From Trichosphaerium sp. ATCC 40318 (lineage: Eukaryota; Discosea; Flabellinia; Trichosidae): 64,000 nt of DNA. Below the pieces are notes generated by a model. It made no database searches, had not been told where the DNA came from, and worked only from the letters and a program-made list of their open reading frames with translations. Positions 46,107-57,082 of this stretch are shown here, piece after piece. How positions within the stretch are numbered: the first letter of the stretch is position 1; each line of letters opens with the position of its first letter. A program made the position numbers and the translations under genes. The stretch spans positions 1 through 64,000 of the forward strand of contig JALMLS010000343.1 of the NCBI GenBank assembly GCA_038496445.1, read 5' to 3'.

Positions 46107-49100
46107 CTATGTCAAGTTGTTTTTTTTTCCTGTTTTCCGTTTCTTTTTTGTATGTTCTTCTGATCCGTTGACAGCCTTTCGTTTTTTTGATGGCACATCC
46201 TCAGTTCCTTCACTGTCAATTGACATTGCATCACCTTTATCTTCACTGGGTTTTTTTTTTTTTAGTTGTTCTGTTGTGGCGCTGTCATCGTCAGAGTCAT
46301 AAGCTGTATCTTTTTTCTCTTTTTCCTCCTTTTCTTCAACACCGTTCTCTTGCCCATTAGATTCTTCTTTTGCATCATATCTAAGAGAATTGCATTGCTC
46401 ACACATAGGTAAGAAGATGCTATTCAAGAAACTACAAGCTCCACAACTCCATCGACCCTAACAGTGAGTCAACAACCAAACACAATGACAAGCAATTGTT
46501 TTCAAAAAAAAAAAGACACAAACTTACATCAGAACTTCGTCTATTGCTCTTCTCGTCAGTCTTCATTTTAGGAGGATTGCTCCCTAGAATCTATATCAGT
46601 ACAACGTACTAAACTAAAAACCCTAAAACCGCACCACCATTACTTGAGGATCTTAGTAACCGCGTATTGGCAAAACCAGCATCAGTCTCATTCCTTGTCA
46701 TGTCTAACAAAAATAGGAAAATTAGCAAACTGTCGCAGGATTTCTTTTGTTGTCTTTGTCCGAAGGTTAACCCAAAAGAAAAAATACGCACATATGAATT
46801 GCTCATCCATTGAAGATAAATCTTGTTCTTCAGTCTTCATCAAAGATATAGTAGATGATGTAGTAATACCACATTCGCCAAGAGTCTTATTATTATCCAT
46901 TATCGGTATACTATCAACCAATAACATTTGCTGATTAGGTGGTAGATCAATTATCTCCATTAACCTCATTTTTAGAATATATAAAGTATCTGTATGTGAC
47001 ATGCCAACAACTTCAAACTCTTGTCGTCTGGTTTTTGCTAAAAGAAAAAAAAAGTGAGAAAAATGTTCAACGTTCAGAGATGACAAGAAACATCTTCAAG
47101 TGGTCTTCTACTTACTCCTACGAGATCTAGTTTTTCGACTAGTTTTCCATTCTATAGTAAGTGTATCATCTACAAATTCTACAGGTTGTTTTGTTAATAT
47201 TCAAATGAAACCCTCTTATCTGTTGTGTTTTGTTTTTCGAATGGGAAAAAATCTACTGTACCTGCTTCAGTTTTAGCTTGCTCCTTCCTACGAGCTTTTT
47301 CACAATCTGGACATATCCCAAAGTTCTTAGGATGTGCTTCATTGGTTTTATAATCCAATATAGCACATTTATGACCGCTATCATCAAAATAGTGTCCATC
47401 AACTTTGAATTTAATCTCAAATGCAGGATTTTCACATGGATAAAACTCCTTGAGCGTTCTATACTCTGCAAGAATCATTGTTGTAAATAAACTATTTTCT
47501 GCATTGAAGTACTCTCCAAAGTTATATTTGAGTGATCCATGCTCGCAAAAGTAATCTTCGGTCCAAGGAGAGACTGCAAATAGAAAAAAATCAATACCCA
47601 AGTTTAAGATGACTAAAAATAAAATTGGACTCAAAATAAAAGGTACGTACTATCTACAATCCCACTGGACGGATCATCCAAAAATTTTAACCAAGCAACT
47701 GCAAATTCATAATCCACTATAGCAAATTGGGAGTTTGCTTTCGGGACAGGTACTTGAAACTCATTCCTGTAAATCGATTTAACTTGCTTGAAGTATGCGG
47801 AGAATTCGTTTTTTTCAGCTATTGCACGTTCTTCTAGTTCTTCATTTTGTTGATCTTTCTGTTCTTTCTCGACCATACATTCATTACATCCTTCAACTGT
47901 ACCAGCAAACTCCAAATGGTCTTGTTTACCATAAGAAATATCTCTAATATACGCCCAAGCCTTGAAAAGGAAGTTAATCTCTTAAAAAGATTCTCATTCA
48001 CTTCACGTGCCTCTTGTGGAATAAGCCTTCTTTTCCGCTTGTCTGCAACCAAATTCTCATGTTCACATTGTATATCATGATTCAGAGCAACAAGCTTTTC
48101 CTTATTCGGCCGCTTTTTCTTCCATTCTTTTGAAAAAAGTCAGTTACGTTTCAAAGAATAAAAATATCGTGTTATCTCGTACCATTAAAAAACTTTTTGG
48201 ATATCCAGAACGCTGTATCCTTTTCTATTTTTGCACCACCAGTGAGCTTACATGCCTCTAAAATATCACTCTTAGTGTCAGCACGTTCTTTTCTTGAGTT
48301 TAGTTCGCTAAAATAAGCGCTGACACAGTCTCTACAAAATGACTCCTCGGTGAACACCACAGGCCCTGTATTATATTTTTCAACTAATAAATCCCAAGCA
48401 CTCTAGTACAAATGAGCCTTGGCACTCAAAAGAATAAAATTGGAAATAGAAAAACTTCACAACGTACGCGGCTAATACGTTTTATATCATCGCATTTGAG
48501 AGGGTTTAACTTATGATGTTCACATTCTAGTAGTGTATTGTCAATTGGCCCAACATCCAGACCTTAAATTTAATATTAGATTACTATTGCGACAATAAAC
48601 TATTCACCTCCAATCCACTTCTTGAGCCATGCTACAGAAATAAAATTACATGGTCATCAAGTTTTTGTGGGCCGTCTTGTCGGACTACTAGCTGTGGCCA
48701 TACATCCTAGATGAGAGTAAGTTCGCGAACTATCAAAAGAGGTTAACCTAAAACTATGTACCTTTACAAACTTTTTATGCTCAGCAACTTTGGCTAATAT
48801 GTCCTTTACTCTCTTGTCATATACTTTGCACTCGTTGATTAGAGCTTCATTAGACTCGTCAACAATGTCTTGTATATCTTCAGGTAATACTGGTACTTTT
48901 GCAGCGCGACCAGCTCGCTTTACATACGATAACATATACGCATTTCCAGAAGCCAGATGCCTGGTATAAAGTTTGATAAGTCGATGGTTCTACAGGCTTT
49001 TCACTAGACATACGCATCATCTACTTTACTGGCACTATTCTTTGTGGCTCTGACCTTCTTTGGTCGCTTGTTTTCATTTTCCTCATCCTTGTCAACATCA

Positions 49101-50939
49101 TACAAAGAAGGCTTTTTCTTCTGAGCTTGTGCGTCATCAAACTGCCACCACTCTCCTGTACCACTATCAAAAATGATTAGATACACTAAAAAGATATAAA
49201 AGTACGTACAGTTCTTCCCTCACTTGAGCTTTGTAGTGACCTAGGGTTTTGAGATTAGACTCATCTCAAACAAATAAGTTTTTTCTTTTATCATCTTACC
49301 GCCATACGCATTAGTGCCAATATGCTGTAAAATTGCGACTAGTTCATATATACATTCTTCTTCGTCGTTTTCTACATCATCTTCCATGAATGGGGTCATA
49401 TTAAGTGTCAATGGAAAGTAAAGGACTTTTCTTAGTTTCTTTTTCATATTTTTCTCCATATCGTATTGAAATCGAAGGATTTGTACGTTCAGTACCTACT
49501 TGCATAATTAATACTCAATACCATAGTACCCCAAAAGTATTATAACTCATACTTCTGGTAACTTTGTTATTCTCCTTCGTCTCTTTGCATCAAAGTACCC
49601 ACCACAATGACCACATTTGTACTTGTTATCTCCAACCAAGTCTTCCTCTCCAAAGGTTTGGCCAATACACTCTTCTAAGTTTGTTGCTTGTAACCGGACA
49701 TCAATCTCAGAAAAATCTTCAGCTCGTAAAGACGAGGTATTACAATTTGAACAGACTGTTTCATACTGTGATGTGCCCTATAATTTCGTTGTAAGATTTC
49801 TAGACATACAACTTCAAGTCGTTGAAAGTGCTAACACTGGTAATCGTTTTTTCTTAGTATTTAATCACGTGTTTGATCTTGCACAGAGGCCTTTGGACTT
49901 ACCTGGAATTGATCCTTAATGAGCGTTCTTACAGAATCTTTTGATGATTTCTTTAAAGCCTTCTCAAGGTACTGCATTAACACTTTGTAAAATCTACCAT
50001 TGGTCGATGTTAGACTATGTCGACAGGGCATAAAAAAAAGAAAATCATTTGGTCTCATTTATCACGCACTCTTGAGCATCCTGCTGAGCTCCTGTTTGTA
50101 GTTCTAGTTTGTCAGCGAATGCTTTGGGATCATAATAACTCTTATTATACCCTTGGAGATGCCCAAATAACACTTGTAGCTCACGAACTATTTTATCATT
50201 GTTCTACAAATCAGTATAAAAAAAACATTTACCGCGTTGTACCTCGCTGTTATCCCAATCATAAATGCCCTGGCGAAAGGCAGTATTCGCATACATACTC
50301 TAAAAAGGTGTTAGGGCGATGACACATACTTTTTTTCAGAAACTGTTATCACACCTGTAACAAAGCATTCATGTAGCAAGTTGCACCAAGATTCTGCAAG
50401 AACGTTAAGAACAGTGATAAGGATGAGCAGGTAATGATCCGCACCTTCAAGCCAATGCAACCATTCCCATCCCGCAAGCTTTCGTTTGGATTGGTAGCAG
50501 GGACAGACTTTGCCAATGCCGTGCCTGGCTTTCCATCACCATAACCAACGAACCAGTTAGGATTGTATTTGTATGATCTTCTCTTGCCTAAATAACGGTA
50601 AAAGTCTGCCTAAGAGCTAATTTATGACTACACTATAAAATGCTGAAACAGTTACACGAAAGAAGTGTAAAATACGAGTTTTTAGAGCAAAATAAACGAT
50701 TTTAGTTCGTAGAAAATCTGTTGAGCTGCTTTTTCGCCACAGTACGTTATAGAAAGTGTATTAACGATTTTGCGAGTCTTTAACACGAAAAAGCGCAATA
50801 TTGTACCTCCAGGCACCGCTGGTTCATCAAATATATGATAGAGCTCTCCAATATGCTCGTCGGTTACTTGATCGACCCCTGTAACAACGGCAAGTTCCTT
50901 GCCCTTCATAGGTATCTCAGTAAACGAACGTCGCTTCAT
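46107..50939 (-). CDS. USP48: USP48-type ubiquitin protease with DUSP-like middle, Ubl and RanBP2-like zinc finger
   Basis: Starts MKRRSFTEIPMKGKELAV. Cys box CIGLKNLGATCYMNALLQ (split by an intron), SMYANTAFRQGIYDWD, and the family hallmark GAQQDAQ. Zinc-ribbon YETVCSNCNTSS with KYKCGHCGGYFDAKRR, and His box QHIGTNAYGGHYKAQV then GEWWQFDDAQ with a basic insertion. This order matches USP48. The middle (about 47.1-48.9 kb) is a series of segments like KEWKK..W.R.NF.DSPC-type DUSP units (AFWISKKFFNGT, DYEFAVAWLKFLDD). Near the C-terminus is a ubiquitin-like domain (TLYILKMRLMEIIDLPPNQQ, LVDSIPIMDNNKTLGECGI) and GFANTRLL. Then comes WSCGACSFLNSIFLPMCEQC, a RanBP2-type zinc-finger pattern, and an acidic/basic low-complexity tail ending KKNNLT. 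About 1,100 residues, nuclear by analogy. Confidence 0.85.
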
Positions 50940-51117
50940 AGCGCCTTCTTTGGTCGCGTGATTGTTGTGTGGAGACGTGTACAATACTTTTTACAAAAAA
51001 TAATCTAAGTCAGGAACATACAAGCCAACTGACATGTGGTGTTACAGTATACATGTCTTTACTAACTCATAGTTTTATACAGTGTATATTATCAATGGCG
51101 CGAAATTTTGGAGGCAT

Positions 51118-51871
51118 TCAAAACTCCAACAAGCTAAAGAATTTTGTGTCACCAAGCTTTTTTCTTCCTCCAAGCGCAGGTAGCTCAACACAACAATGAA
51201 GCTCTACTACATCAGCTCCTGTATACCAGTAAGCAATTTTTTGAAAGAAAAAGTTTTTCTCGTACCAACTTTCTTCATTAGCTCCAAAGCTGCCGCAGCG
51301 GTTCCTCCAGTAGCCTGACATGGTAAGCAATAATTTATAAGATTGAATAACGTACCAGCAAGTCATCGATTATTACAACCTTAGTACCCTTTGATATGGC
51401 TTCGTCTTGTACACAAATAGTATCTTTACTGTATTCCGTTCCATAAGACACACTGTGCAATTTGCCAGGCAATTTTTTAGGCTATAAATAAGCACATGCA
51501 TACCACCAACAATTTACGCACCTTACGGAGTGGTACAAACGGAACAGAAAGAGCAAAAGCAAGAGGGATCCCAAAATAGTACCCGCGACTCTCTAGACCA
51601 ACAACAACTTCTGCTTTACCTTTATAAAAGTCATTTCACACAGCGCAAAAGTAAATTTACCTTTGTAACGTTTGATGAGAATATCAAGCATTTCTTGCCT
51701 CACTTCTGGCGACCTCTAGCGTCGGTTAATACATAAAGGAACACGCAAACACAAAAAGCGCACCATCAACGGATGAATATCGTGAAAGGTTACGCCAGCC
51801 TTTGGGAAGTCATTGTAAGATTTAAAAGTAGCGCGAATACGATCTATAGCCTTTTGGTTATCGTCAGACAT
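51118..51871 (-). CDS. APRT: Adenine phosphoribosyltransferase
   Basis: Purine salvage enzyme converting adenine and PRPP to AMP. Start MSDDNQKAIDRIRATFKS, then NDFPKAGVTFHDIHP, VGLESRGYYFGIPLAFALSV, VPLRKPKKLPG, the PRPP-binding segment VVIIDDLLATGGTAAAALEL (split by introns), and the C-terminus GADVVELHCCVELPALGGRK to FFSLLEF. Length is about 180 residues, the normal family size. Introns of about 45-60 bases. All catalytic motifs present. Confidence 0.92.
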
Positions 51872-52029
51872 GTTTACTGGGTGTATTGATGACTATTTTG
51901 AATTTTATTAAGTACAGGTTTTTCAAGGCATTTTCTTTTAGCATTGGTAGAATATATGGCGAATATTTGGCGTGGAGCAGCGTATAAAAGGGTTTGTTTG
52001 ATTTAACTTCAAAAAGCCACAAAACCTGT

Positions 52030-52395
52030 CTATAATGACGCATCTCCCGGGCGAATGTGGTAGCCGTCTTCATATTTGTCTTGAATTGGGTGGTAGCCAT
52101 ATTTTTCTATCTCTCTAGTATTTTCAAGTCTACCAACCAGTCTACCGTACGACATTTTAGTGCCAACGCAAAGGGCGAATATTGTTAAAAAGCCAAAATC
52201 GCGAGTGAAAGCAAATATGTGTCGTGGCCAAGAGCGAAGCCAGTGAAATCCGTATATAGTGAGTGTACTAGCGCCGTACATGCCCCATTCTTCCCAGTGC
52301 ATGTTACGCAAACAAAACATAGTGCTAGGTTCTGGGTGTACGGTCGGAAATCTTTGTCGAGCGTACGGTTTTACATATGTATTGTTACCGGCCAT
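52030..52395 (-). CDS. Small one-TM protein, possibly mitochondrial
   Basis: Single exon, 121 residues from ATG. N-terminal part is basic and aromatic (YVKPYARQRFPTVHPEP, then MHWEEWGMYGASTLTIYGFH). A hydrophobic segment (FGFLTIFALCVGTKMSYG) follows, then a polar tail (YGYHPIQDKYEDGYHIRPGD). This shape is typical of accessory subunits of respiratory complexes, but I do not recognise one. It is divergent from the Spc24 gene, with 107 bases between the starts. Confidence 0.55.
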   Translation of the reverse strand: MAGNNTYVKPYARQRFPTVHPEPSTMFCLRNMHWEEWGMYGASTLTIYGFHWLRSWPRHIFAFTRDFGFLTIFALCVGTKMSYGRLVGRLENTREIEKYGYHPIQDKYEDGYHIRPGDASL

Positions 52396-52502
52396 TGTGT
52401 GCAAGTGAGTACAGCAATTTGGTGGCTTGTTTAAGGCAACACAAGCTGTGCGCATAAGTCCTAACAAGTTCATATTTTCCCGCTCACCTACCCTAACCTA
52501 AC

Positions 52503-53285
52503 ATGGCCAACGACTTACGGTTCCAAGAGATAGCTAGTTTACTCAGTGATGTAGGGGTTTTCTTGCGCAATGGTGAAGAGGAAGACCGCATTAACGATAT
52601 AAACAGGATGAAGCAATGTATTAAACGCGAGTACGCTGATAGACAGCGAAGAATGGAGCAGCTAGTAACTGGTACATACAAATGACCGTTAAAACGCATA
52701 ACCACTAATACGCGTTGTAGAGCGCAAAATAAGATTAGAGAAGGCCAAAGCAGAGGCTAATAGCTACCGTGATCCTGGTGATTATGAAGAAGAACACAAA
52801 CAACTTAAAACCGAAGAAAGACGCTACGAAAACAGCCTCAGCGCTTTAGAAAAGCAAAAACGGTACATTGCGTCACTTTTGTAACGAATATTTATGCTGG
52901 ATTAGTGATCTTCAAATACAAATTTCTCACCTACAAACTGAATCTGGCGAGCTACAAAAAAAGCAGCACCACCTAGACACATTTAACGCACAAGACCTTC
53001 CGCGTAAACGCTCTGAAATGCAATTGTACCACAACATATCCGGTATTAAATGGGACCACAGTGCTAAACACCCAACAGGCGGTACGCGTTATTGTAGATT
53101 CGAAAACTCTTGCTGTAAAACAAAACGCCTCATTGCTTACTTGTATCGTAGTTGTAATGTTGAAAGACGACATACGCTCGTTTACCTTTGATAATGATGA
53201 AACAGAGGTTGCAAACATAAATAATTTGTGGGACATACTTGCCCAGGACATGCCAAAACTCCCTTTTCTTCGTTCTATTATGTAA
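52503..53285 (+). CDS. SPC24: Kinetochore protein Spc24 homologue
   Basis: Component of the NDC80 complex that links kinetochores to spindle microtubules. The N-terminal two thirds are coiled coil (FQEIASLLSDVGVFLRNGEE, RLEKAKAEANSYRDPGDYEE, LQTESGELQKKQHHLD). The C-terminal globular part has LYHNISGIKWDHSAKHP then IRSFTFDNDETEVANINNLW and DIL, matching the Spc24 RWD-like end, where family members carry a K-I-x-W-D strand and a final x-x-x-L-W. The last intron (GTACGC donor at about 53082, AAAG near 53167) restores frame. A smaller alternative exon within it cannot be excluded. About 200 residues, close to family size. Confidence 0.7.
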
Positions 53286-53539
53286 TGCATGCGTGCCTTG
53301 TATCATAGTGAAAGTTGTACAATAAACCTTATATTCATAAAAATGCGTACATGTTAGTATTCCAAGTAGCCCAAGATAACTAGATCTTGGACCGACGAAA
53401 AACCTTTCTGAAAATATTCTGGATTTTGGTAGGATTAAAGGGCTTTTAAAATCTTCGTTGGGCGAATTCAAGTTCTCTCAGAGACTTTGCTTAACTTCCG
53501 TCGCTTATACAAGTGTAAATTCGTAACAGCCATAGAAGC

Positions 53540-53999
53540 ATGACTAAAAACAATAAAGTAACCATCAATAATCGAACATTGCGGAACAACAAACTGAAGC
53601 AAGTAGATGCCGCTTCCATTAAACAAATAACCGACCTGATCTTTCTTGGAGCCGAATTGGAGGTCACTTTGTTGAACAAGCTAACAAAAAACATCTGTGT
53701 GCTTGATCACGGACCTGCTCTTGCGCTTACGTTAAAGAATGTCAGGATGCAGTTTCCAAGTATTACATCTAAAGCTAGACAAATTTTATTATTGAAGATT
53801 TGTGAGATCGTAACATCTTCCTGTACAATAATGTATGCGTACTTATAACCTATAGTATACCATAATAAGTGTCTCAAGCACAAGGAAAGAAGGCAAAGTA
53901 CTTGAACAATTTTGCATTTCTTCAGAAGTTATAGAGCTGGTGCCGGTATTGAGAGATCAACTTGAGGTTGACGAAACAAATAAGATAACAAATCCGTAA
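53540..53999 (+). CDS. Unknown helical protein, two exons
   Basis: MTKNNKVTINNRTLRNNKLK opens a frame that, with a 37-base intron starting GTATGC near 53831, gives about 140 residues ending NKITNP. The composition is mostly helical and leucine-rich (QITDLIFLGAELEVTLLNKL, ICEIVTSSCTIIVSSTRKEG, VIELVPVLRDQLEVDET). No motif that I can name. It lies between Spc24 and a 7TM gene. Confidence 0.55.
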
Positions 54000-54264
54000 T
54001 CCTGGGGCTTGGCCACAACGCATCTACTACGGTAAACTCTTCTGGTTTAGGATTCAATTGCATAACAACACAGGAAGTAACTGAAAACCACATAGCTCGG
54101 AAGAATGTGCGCTACTGTAGAACAGATAGAGTTCTAGAATAAGAAAAAAAGACTGAATTTTAAGTGAAATTAGCAGTATTTATTTGTCGGAATGTTTCAT
54201 GGAGCCTTAAAGGCCGAAGGGATTTTGGAAGTATGCGACATATCTAGTAATACGCTCGTTTAGT

Positions 54265-55596
54265 TTACACTTCTTCCATTTGTGTAATTTCTCCACTACC
54301 AGAATTTGTTGCTGAAGTTGCTCTCTTTTTATATTTTCTACCTTTCCTGATTGTAAAACTTCTGACTATTACTATCCCAAGTAGTGTCAATAATATATAC
54401 ATAAAAAACCATGATAGAGCCCACCCTGAAGTAAACAAGAGAGTGATGTTGAAAAGCATAACACCGGACAATGCTATTATCAATATAATTAGAGCAATAG
54501 TTTGGATAGCACGTTTTTTGATGCTGTTTGCAATTTTCTTTGCTTTTAGTTTTTTTGCCGCTAGTAAGAGTTGTGTAGTGACGCTTATACAGTGTACTAA
54601 CAACATAAAAACAACAAGAAAGTATACCCAATTCTTGATTCTTGAAAACAAGAAAAACTGGCTCGGGATGAATATTGATAAAATATCGAGACTGAATTCC
54701 AAAAACCCAACTACACAACAAAAAATGTTAGATAGTTTTGTAGTGTGTAAGCATATGTTAGACGTACGTAAACCACAGAATATAAAAAATGGAATCTTTA
54801 GTTTACTGAGGAATAGGTGTATCTCTAGAGTAGTAACCAACAGTGCTTCATTCCAGTACAACATGATAAGCACATTTGTAATTGCAGATAGTCCAAAGTT
54901 GATCGATAAGAGCACTCTAGCAACAGAATACAACATCGCCATTGGGTACATTGTAACAAACAATAGAGGGGGTAAACGAAACAAGCAAGCAACAATCTCT
55001 AGGCCAATAGAAACGGTCATAATTTGAAGCTTAAATTGACCAGCCGCGTATACTTTATACATGACATAGAGAAAGTACACCAAGGTAGCCAACTGAATAA
55101 CAAGGTGAATGAAAAAGATGACATAAGGCCATGCAGATTTATAGAATGATCTGTAGTTGTTCTCCTCCGTTAGTATCGATACTGTTACGTTAGAAACCCC
55201 GCTTTCGTAAATGGAAATAATCCAAGAATCTTCGCTAAGAACAGCAAGTATTGCCTTATTTGGATCATCGTCTTCTCGAATAAGCGACGCAAAAGAAACG
55301 AATATTGTCGGTGAGGCCTCAATTATACCCAAAGCGCCCTGTGATAGCCATTTGTTGTATTCCGAGCGCTTTCTCTCACGTACAATTACTATTGAGCCAT
55401 TTTTTTGTTCTGCAGTCGCTGTATCGAGTACCGCTGTTACATTTGTTGCGTTTATTATCTTATAATCTAAGGAACTTCCAGAAAGCAGCGCAATTGCAGA
55501 GTACTCGCCATTAACGCCCTCTGGTGAAGTGACAAGTAATTGAGATTGCGTTACACCCAAAAAGATAACCAGAGTGGCCAAAGAAGACAAGTACAT
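54265..55596 (-). CDS. Seven-transmembrane protein with secreted N-terminal domain
   Basis: 424 residues once the GTACGT..TAG intron at 54711-54767 is removed. Signal peptide MYLSSLATLVIFLGVTQSQ. Then a luminal/extracellular domain of about 150 residues with several N-glycosylation sites (NATNVTA, VSNVTVS). Seven hydrophobic segments follow from about residue 155 (PYVIFFIHLVIQLATLVYFL first, [19 protein letters not shown] last), and a basic/Ser tail (RKGRKYKKRATSATNSGSG). This resembles GOST/LUSTR-like or orphan receptor layouts, but no family signature is certain. Confidence 0.75.
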   Translation of the reverse strand: MYLSSLATLVIFLGVTQSQLLVTSPEGVNGEYSAIALLSGSSLDYKIINATNVTAVLDTATAEQKNGSIVIVRERKRSEYNKWLSQGALGIIEASPTIFVSFASLIREDDDPNKAILAVLSEDSWIISIYESGVSNVTVSILTEENNYRSFYKSAWPYVIFFIHLVIQLATLVYFLYVMYKVYAAGQFKLQIMTVSIGLEIVACLFRLPPLLFVTMYPMAMLYSVARVLLSINFGLSAITNVLIMLYWNEALLVTTLEIHLFLSKLKIPFFIFCGLRTSNICLHTTKLSNIFCCVVGFLEFSLDILSIFIPSQFFLFSRIKNWVYFLVVFMLLVHCISVTTQLLLAAKKLKAKKIANSIKKRAIQTIALIILIIALSGVMLFNITLLFTSGWALSWFFMYILLTLLGIVIVRSFTIRKGRKYKKRATSATNSGSGEITQMEEV

Positions 55597-55952
55597 GCTG
55601 TTTTAGTCCGTATTAAAAAGTTACGGAATTGCAATGAAATCTTCAATATTTGTACTGTCAGTCAAATGTAAGCAACCTTCTGATCATGTAATGTATTGGA
55701 TCTGACCTATAACGCTGTTGTACTCTACCATTTTTCAAAAGTGCTCGGTAACATTCACGTGCATTTACACAATTAGTGTCGTGCGCAATGCTAGTTTGCC
55801 TGCACTAAGTAGTGTTGATGGCTTATGAGCAATAGATTCTCTGCTAGAGGATACATGATAGCTTGTAGGTGTATTTCAGAATGGATTAAAAGGTCCATTA
55901 CAAGACAGAGGCAAACGATATAAAAAAAGAAGTGGGTGAGAGAATTTGTTCT
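55597..55952. other. Intergenic 0.36 kb
   Basis: Promoter side of the 7TM gene and terminator side of the next minus-strand gene are reversed here; no feature recognised. Confidence 0.35.
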
Positions 55953-56704
55953 TTATTCTCTGTCGTATGGACTCCATAACCATTTACGTTTTAGTACATA
56001 CGCATTTGATATGATTACAATAAGGCACGTCAGTATTAATAATTTTAGCATCAAGACATCGAAGCTGAGTGATATTCCAATCGCCATGAAGATTGTACAT
56101 GTTGCAGCACAAATTCCATGTAAAATTAAAGTAAGCATATACCAGAATTTAAAGCGTTCATAATACTTAAAGTATGTGAAAACTACGTTGAAAATAATGA
56201 ACATAAGCTGTTCAGAACCGAATATAAAGTAGAACACGTTCCAGTTTAAGACCTCTAAAATCACATTTAGCTTTTTGGTATGTCACAACAATTTCTTTGG
56301 GCCGTACTGTTGTTCTTTAACTTTGTAGCAGTCAGGAGGTAAGCCGACAAAAATGCCCACAGCATAACAAGTACAGGAAGAACTGAAGGGTGTATAATAT
56401 GATAACCCAGTTTCAGTGTCTCTTTACAAGACTCTATTAGTTGGGCTCGTTTTTCTGCATTTCTTTTCTTCTTTTGGTCAGGTACGCTCAATTTGTGCCA
56501 TTTGAGCCATAGAGTTTTGTCCTCCGCTAATCTGGCCCAGTTTTTGCTGACAAGACGTATATTTTGTACATCACTTGCATAAACGTGTGAAAACGCAAAT
56601 ACTAGCAGTTCGTCAGGTAGGTAGTTTACAAACGCTTCAGATGTATTAACAATAATGAAAGAGTCACTGTTAGTGGAGAGGAGGTGTAATCTTTCGCTTG
56701 TCAT
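55953..56704 (-). CDS. F-box protein with C-terminal transmembrane segments
   Basis: From MTSERLHLLSTNSDS the chain reaches an F-box (NYLPDELLVFAFSHVYASDV then QNIRLVSKNWARLAEDKTLW) and LKWHKLSV. It continues, through a GTACGG..TTTTAG intron that keeps phase, into at least four hydrophobic segments: VLPVLVMLWAFLSAYLL, FGSEQLMFIIFNVVFTYF, MLTLILHGICAATCTIFMAI and LMLKLLILTCLIVIISNAYV. F-boxes bind Skp1 in SCF ubiquitin ligases, so this would be a membrane-anchored substrate receptor. The start could lie further upstream, because the frame is open to about 56758 (KSKKFKGVKRIL). Confidence 0.65.
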
Positions 56705-57082
56705 TTGTAAAATACGTTTCACACCCTTGAATTTCTTGGACTTGCCCGCCAAGTTCACTCAAAGGTTGGGTATTTAACTGAACGCCTATAATTTTAGGAA
56801 TTGTCGTGAATAGCGAGTGCTGCATCCTTCCAACTTGCAAAGGAGTCTCTGAATAATCAGACAAAAAGGAAAGACTTCATTAAGAACTGTTGCATTATTG
56901 CAATAAGATTAATAAAAGTTGCTCAATTTTCAAACGAGCACTGAAGAAATAGCAACGATATGAAAGAATAAAAAGTCACGCTATATTTACAAGGCCGATA
57001 AAACTAAACAACGACATACATACGTGTCTCCTTATCCCTAAAGCCGTATTTTTTCTTTTTTCTTTTTATAGTCACGAATGCG
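56705..57082. other. Intergenic 0.38 kb
   Basis: A minus-strand frame here (about 56670-56864; MQHSLFTTIPKIIG) may be a 5' exon of the F-box gene, but no junction was convincing. The rest is AT-rich. Confidence 0.35.

Noticed and set aside
46688-47086. Independent ubiquitin-like gene
   Set aside because: Order and strand match the C-terminal Ubl of the USP48-type protein, and there is no separate start context.
54443-55465. Plus-strand frames opposite the 7TM gene
   Set aside because: They are antisense shadows. The minus strand carries a signal peptide, glycosylation sites and seven hydrophobic segments.
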